A stretch of 64,000 nucleotides of DNA, taken from Edolisoma coerulescens. Its lineage: Eukaryota > Chordata > Aves > Passeriformes > Campephagidae. This document shows positions 43,001 through 49,000 of this stretch, one piece after another (the stretch's first letter is position 1; the number at the start of each line of letters is the position of its first letter). The notes under the pieces are model-generated. The model was not told where the DNA came from. It searched no databases and saw only the letters and a list, made by a program, of their open reading frames with translations. The stretch spans positions 1,319,934-1,383,933 of the forward strand of contig VWZW01007674.1 in assembly GCA_013397115.1 (NCBI GenBank), written 5' to 3'. Both the position numbers and the translations under genes were made by a program.

Positions 43001-46000
43001 AGAGGACAGAGAGAGAAAAAAACTGAAGAATTTTTCAAGATATTTAAATTAGAAATTCATTGTGTATATTTTTTATAATTAGTCTCATATGACAGATAAC
43101 AGATTTTGATTTTGTCCTGATAATTTACAAGACAATTAAAAACTTGAATCTAGCAGGGAATGCACCGAGGCATGGAAGTGCCACAACCGCAGCTTAGAGA
43201 GGAAAAGTCTCTCAGGTAAAGCTCTTCAGAACATGACTATGTTTGCACTTCAAAAAAAAAAAAAAAAAAAAAAGGAAGGAATACAGTGACTTAGTTTGAT
43301 CAAGAGTTGGAAAGTATGCTGCAATATTTTCCTTCCAAACAATAGTGTTGTGTAACTTTTCTAAGCTTTTTCTGTTAACACGTAAAACAAATAAACAAAT
43401 CCCTTGGAAAAAACCAAACCCAAAACAAAACAGAAAACCCCTAGTGCCATATTGGAAACCTTGCACCTTAAACATCTGTTTCTTTATTCAGTTTTCAGTC
43501 ACACTCTGACAAGCAACTAAAAAAACCACCTGTCTGCCCCTTTCCCCAACTACTTTTCTTAGCTGGAAGTAGCATAAAACCCAATTATGCTGGGAAGCCA
43601 GACATAATGGAAAGCACCCAGGATACTTTTTAAACAGATAAGAAATGAAAAAAACTCTTTATAGGGCTCATATGTATTCTATCACATGAGCCATCAATAG
43701 CCCCCATTTCTGCCTTCAGAACACAGAATAATTTTTCCAATGAATATATTTATAAACAAAGACAGAAATAATTAGATAATATGTTTGAAGTGAAAGGAGC
43801 TCTTCCTAGCCACACATATGGAATGGACAGACAGGCAAAGAGAGCCTGTGTAACTTGCTATATAAAGTTTAGAAATAAACAACTTTTAATTGAACATGTC
43901 TTGCTTTTGATCTATTTGTAAAACTCCCAATGGTTCAAACGCACAGTGGAAGTGTACCAAAAAAAGGATCTTTGTTACTCTTTCACTTACATTAGCAAGC
44001 CAGTGCTGAAGAATAGGAAGGTGCAGGGTGAGAAGGTCAAGAAATTAGGAGCAGTTACTAGATTTGCAATAAAAATTGTTTCCATACCTTTACTGCTTTC
44101 TCACTATAAAACCATCCTGATTTATTAAGATAGTACTCTTCACATGTGACACATCACAGTGCAACCTCCACCTACAGGGAAATCCATAACAAAATCTCGA
44201 AAACAATACTTATTTTTTCTTTGATAGACAGATACTTCTCTTAAAAAGGACAATGTAATTCTTCAGGGAAAAAAAATGCAACAGTGTGTCATCACTCAGC
44301 TATTTAACCTCTGTACACTCTTATATTTCTTAGATATACCTCAAAGACAGTTATCTTTTTGTTTGGCCATAGCTATTTTGGTCAAGAGCTTTTATGAATA
44401 TATCTTAGAAGGGCCACTGATTGTCACAGTCTTACTGAAAATTATAATATTCAGACAGACACTGAAGGAAAATTCACACCTGCATAAGCCAAATACACTG
44501 CATCAAACCAAAAGAAACACTCACCAGGTCAAGCCCAGAAGTGCAAATTCCTTGACCAATATGAACATAATTTGTTTAACTCTTTAGGAAGCCTGAGGAA
44601 AAATTTCTGAAGTCTCAATTATTATTTCCGTTATAAATGTTACCATCTCCATTTAACTACTGCACTAAGGTACAAAAAACTAAGCTACAGAAAGTGTTTC
44701 ATGAAAACCCAGTCGGAGTTTTGGATCCCACTGAAATCAGTGCTGGTTGGGAACTTAAACACTGTATTTCATTATATCTACCATTCAAAGCCTATTAGTC
44801 ATGGAACACGCTGCTGGTATCAAAAGGAACAGATTGCTCCACATCAGCTATCTATGGCAACTCTGTGAGTAAATACCTGCTGGCACATCCTGTGGGTCAG
44901 TCTGCCCGGCACGCTCACCGTGCCTGCACAATACCCGGATGGGAAGGATGGCTGGAGGGAAGCTGAGGACTGAAGCTGTAGCAGCTACAAGAACACTTAA
45001 TGCTTGCATGTATTCCTGTGTTCCTCACGAATTCCCTGCTGCAAAATACCCTTAGATTTTGCTTAACTGTGCTTGCATTAGATCAAGCTGAAATACATTT
45101 TTTCATCAGTAGGATTTAAATGAGCAGTTATGTGAGTTTTGCAACATTTTTTAACATTCTCGTTTATTTAGTGGAGCTAAAACAGATTTGGGGAAACATC
45201 CACTAAGAGCTATTTTAGGTTTTACAAGGGAAGCTCAAAAGATTGAAACATGCTGTTCTACGCCAGACAAAAATTTGAGTAATTTTAAATTTAGATGTTT
45301 GTTTCTGAGACAACTATAAATGTCTCACAGCATTTACATATTCACTTTCACATTCAAGCAGCAGAAAGAATCAGCAAGCCCGAGTCTACCTGTAAGAATA
45401 AAAACTATAACCCTAAATAACATTATAATAACATTATCACACAGCATTTTTACTGCAAAATGGAAATATGTCATGAATCTCTAGTAAAGGATAGTCCCAC
45501 AGTTATATAATGGCCAAAGAGTGATGGATTTCCAACATTGTTTTTGGAAAACAATCCTGAACTACACACAGGTTCCTGAAGACATCTGGGGAGGAAGGGA
45601 GTGGGAAGGAAGCAATAATGACACAAAATGCCCCCCTTTACTAAAGAAGGTTTTGTACCAAATCAGAATCACCTCCCAAAAAAACCTTAGTACAAGAATA
45701 CAGGGAGACACGGTGAAACGACTTCATTGTTTGCAGATGGTAAGGCCCAGGTGCAGACAGTCAGCATTTTCCCTCTGTGAGGCTGAACTAATTCTGCAGC
45801 AACCTGTGACAGAGGAAATCTACACTCTGTCTTAAATGGCAGGAAAAGGAACATCACCTGAAGTATTATACCTTTTTGTGGTTTCGGGTTTTTTTGTTTG
45901 GTGGGAGTTTTGTTGGTTTTTTTTTTTTCCTTGAATTTGGTTTTTCTGGGGGTGGAGGGCTGTTTTTTTAAGACTAAAACTGTATCTTGACAGTGATGTT

Positions 46001-49000
46001 TTGGAAAACCATGCACTCTTTTACAGCCATGGAAAATGCATGTAACAAATTGCAGAGTTAAGAAACCCATGCATGACTTTTTCTCTTAAATGCCTTTAAT
46101 ATTTTAGAATTTCATTTTGTTTCTCAGTTTATTCTCTGCCCATCAAATGTTCTGTCCCTGTCCTAATTAATATTTATTTGTTACCTGTTCTTTCTCTGGT
46201 CCCACATGATTTTTTGATCTTTCTTTCTTTCTCTCTCTCTGCCCTATAACCCTGGTGCCTGGTTCATCTCTCCCCTACTTAGAAGGATTTAGCATATCTG
46301 TTTCCTTTCCCTCTTCCTTCGGTGGCTGATAGGTCTGGTTGATTTACCCACTAACTCTTCCTTCATGGTATTTCTTGATTTCTCTACTCTGCTTATGCAG
46401 CAACAAATCAACTTAGGATAAAAAAAATGTTTTTAAAACGAGAAGGTAGAATTGCTCGTCTGTGAAAGAGGATGAAAACCTCAGCTCAGTATCAACACAA
46501 AGGATTGAACTGCCCAGTGAGAGAACAAAAGCAACAGGCCCAAGGATGTCCAAAGTGGCTACCTAAAAACCACCGGTCACATTGTAAAATTCTGCTTATT
46601 TGGAAAATGAAACAATGCTTGTGTAGCTGACATATTTCAAAAAACTTACATTTTGTGAAGAACTTATGCAGCTTCTAAAGGAGGTATAACAATTCAGATC
46701 ACTTATACTGGACTTCTAAATGAAGGTTATAAATTACTAGATGATCATTAGAAAGACTATATAGCTTCATATTTCACCACAGTTAGGAGAGAAGTAAAGA
46801 AATCAGAACTCTGGCTCACATCTAGTTCCTCAAAGACTTCAAATGGAAGAATAATCATAAATAACAGTAGACTATCCATGGGTTCCTGAAGTCATCTTCC
46901 AAAATCAACTACTATCCAACAGGTTACATCTGCTAAGAAGCCTGTTTCCCAGACATCAGCAGTGATGGGTTCTTCTTCCAGTGGTCAAAATCAGCTTTGC
47001 TTTTAATTTAGCAAACTTTCCTCTTTTCAGAAGGTGGCTTACATTATTTCTGTAATGCCAGTCAAGGAAGCTTGTATGCATACCGTAATACAAGAATTAC
47101 TTTTTAAATTCAGCCCTAAAAAATATGTATACAATAACACTTAAAAAAAATTATATTTTTGACTGTTTGGTCCAGCTTTTTGAAAGGAAAAGCACTTCTG
47201 GTTTCAGTGCTATTAAAAAAATAAAAGTAAAGGCATATAATCTGTCACATGAACATTACGGATTTTACTAAATTCGTCCAGCTCCTCCTAAGTTTACTGT
47301 ATTGCAAGGTCTGCTCTTCCCAAGTTAAAGTGAAAAAACACTTCCCCTACTTTTTTAAAAAAAATAAAAATACTAACGTGAATGTATTAGGAAAAACATA
47401 CAAGTTGGGCAACACGTATTCCCCTTTTGGAAAATACAGTGAAGTACAAGAGGCAGAGAAAGAACAGTCTTTATAAACAGAACAATAAATCCAAACTCAT
47501 CTTCCAAACATATGAAAGTACTTAGACATGTGTGGCCTAAGCCTCCTACAAGTGCCTGTGAAGTATTTGATCAAAATATATAGGGAATAAAATGCATTGC
47601 GTGTACACATCTCTGAAATGCAAGAGACAGGAACCTGAGGTGTACAATGTTAACATCTGGAAGAAACTGTAAGAAGCATTTAGAGAAGCAAATTTGTATC
47701 TTTAAAATCCAACTTAAACACTAGGATTTGCAGCCCTCCCATTGTTACACTGTTACAGAATCCTTAACCGAAGAAACTGTTAGGACTTGATTTTTATACA
47801 TCCATCTACAGGGAAAAAAAATAGTTTACTGAAAGACAGCATTCTATAAAAACAAACCTCAAGAGAGGTACTTTTATCTACTTTTCATCCTCAACCAATA
47901 CACCAATCACATATGATAACAGTTGGCAGGACATCTTCAAGGGAAAAGTAATCCAAGGTCAGCTCATGAAAGAAAGCTTTTACAGGATGACAGTGGTACT
48001 GAACCTCCTTTGGCTGCTGATACCATCATTGTTGTCAGCTCAGCACTGAGGCAATGATTCCAAACACAGCATTAGTACAATAAATTCGTTCATACAGCGT
48101 AAGAGGGCAGAAAAATGCCCAAAAGCACGGTAAGATTGAAGTATTCCAGCAGCCTCTTCTCAAGGACATTTGGAGTACATTTTACTGGTTCTGCAATCAC
48201 AAAGAGAGGCAAAAAGCCCAAGAAATTCACTCACAGCTGCAGGCCTTTCAAAACACCAGTCCATCTTTTAACTTTTCTTAACTCATGTAAGACATCTGTC
48301 TAAGGCTCAGTGGTTACACAGAGCAGTCCTGGATGTCCTTTCAGTCACCATCAGACATGAGTAAAGAAACTACTGCCCATTTCTCAGTTTTCCATGGCGC
48401 AGGAGTTCACGTTTCCCCCTCACTGTTTTCATCAGATAAAACTGTATTGCATGATAACACAAAGCTCTCCACAGCGTCTGAAATACCTACTCAACCCCAG
48501 CAAGGAAGCTGCACTGTTTATATTGCATTTTACATTCTTTTTCAGTCACATTTGTATTTAATAACAACAAGAACAAAAAATTTACTTTTGTAGCCAATAT
48601 TTATATTTTCCATTTGGCAGTTCCAGTAATTTTTCTCACAGAGTAGAGCTAGAACTGACTTGGCAGGCTGGATTTATCAGCATTTCATCTGCTAAACCAT
48701 TCCAGCTAGAAAGCCAACTATATTGTCAACAGTTCTAAGAAGCAACCTTCTACTTGTATTATGTGAGAAACCACAAAGAACACAAAATCAAAACAAACAA
48801 GAAAATAGAAGTGGGGCTGGGGGGAACCCAAACAGTTCAACATTTAAGGAATTGCTCTTTGTAATCCCTAAAATGGAAGTTTATCTAGTGCCAAGCACTT
48901 TAGAAAGACAATTTTCTTTTTTAAACACTAAATACACTTCCCAAGTTCCCAAAGCATCTTCCACACTACTATACCAGGAAGGAAATGAAGCAGTCAAGAA

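Noticed and set aside
42576..43052. 158-codon plus-strand open frame in intron 3
   Set aside because: No recognisable domain, ends in a low-complexity charged tail and has no splice or promoter support. Best explained as chance.
43252..43273. Poly-A tail of a processed pseudogene
   Set aside because: No coding or known RNA sequence was recognised on either side of the A-run.
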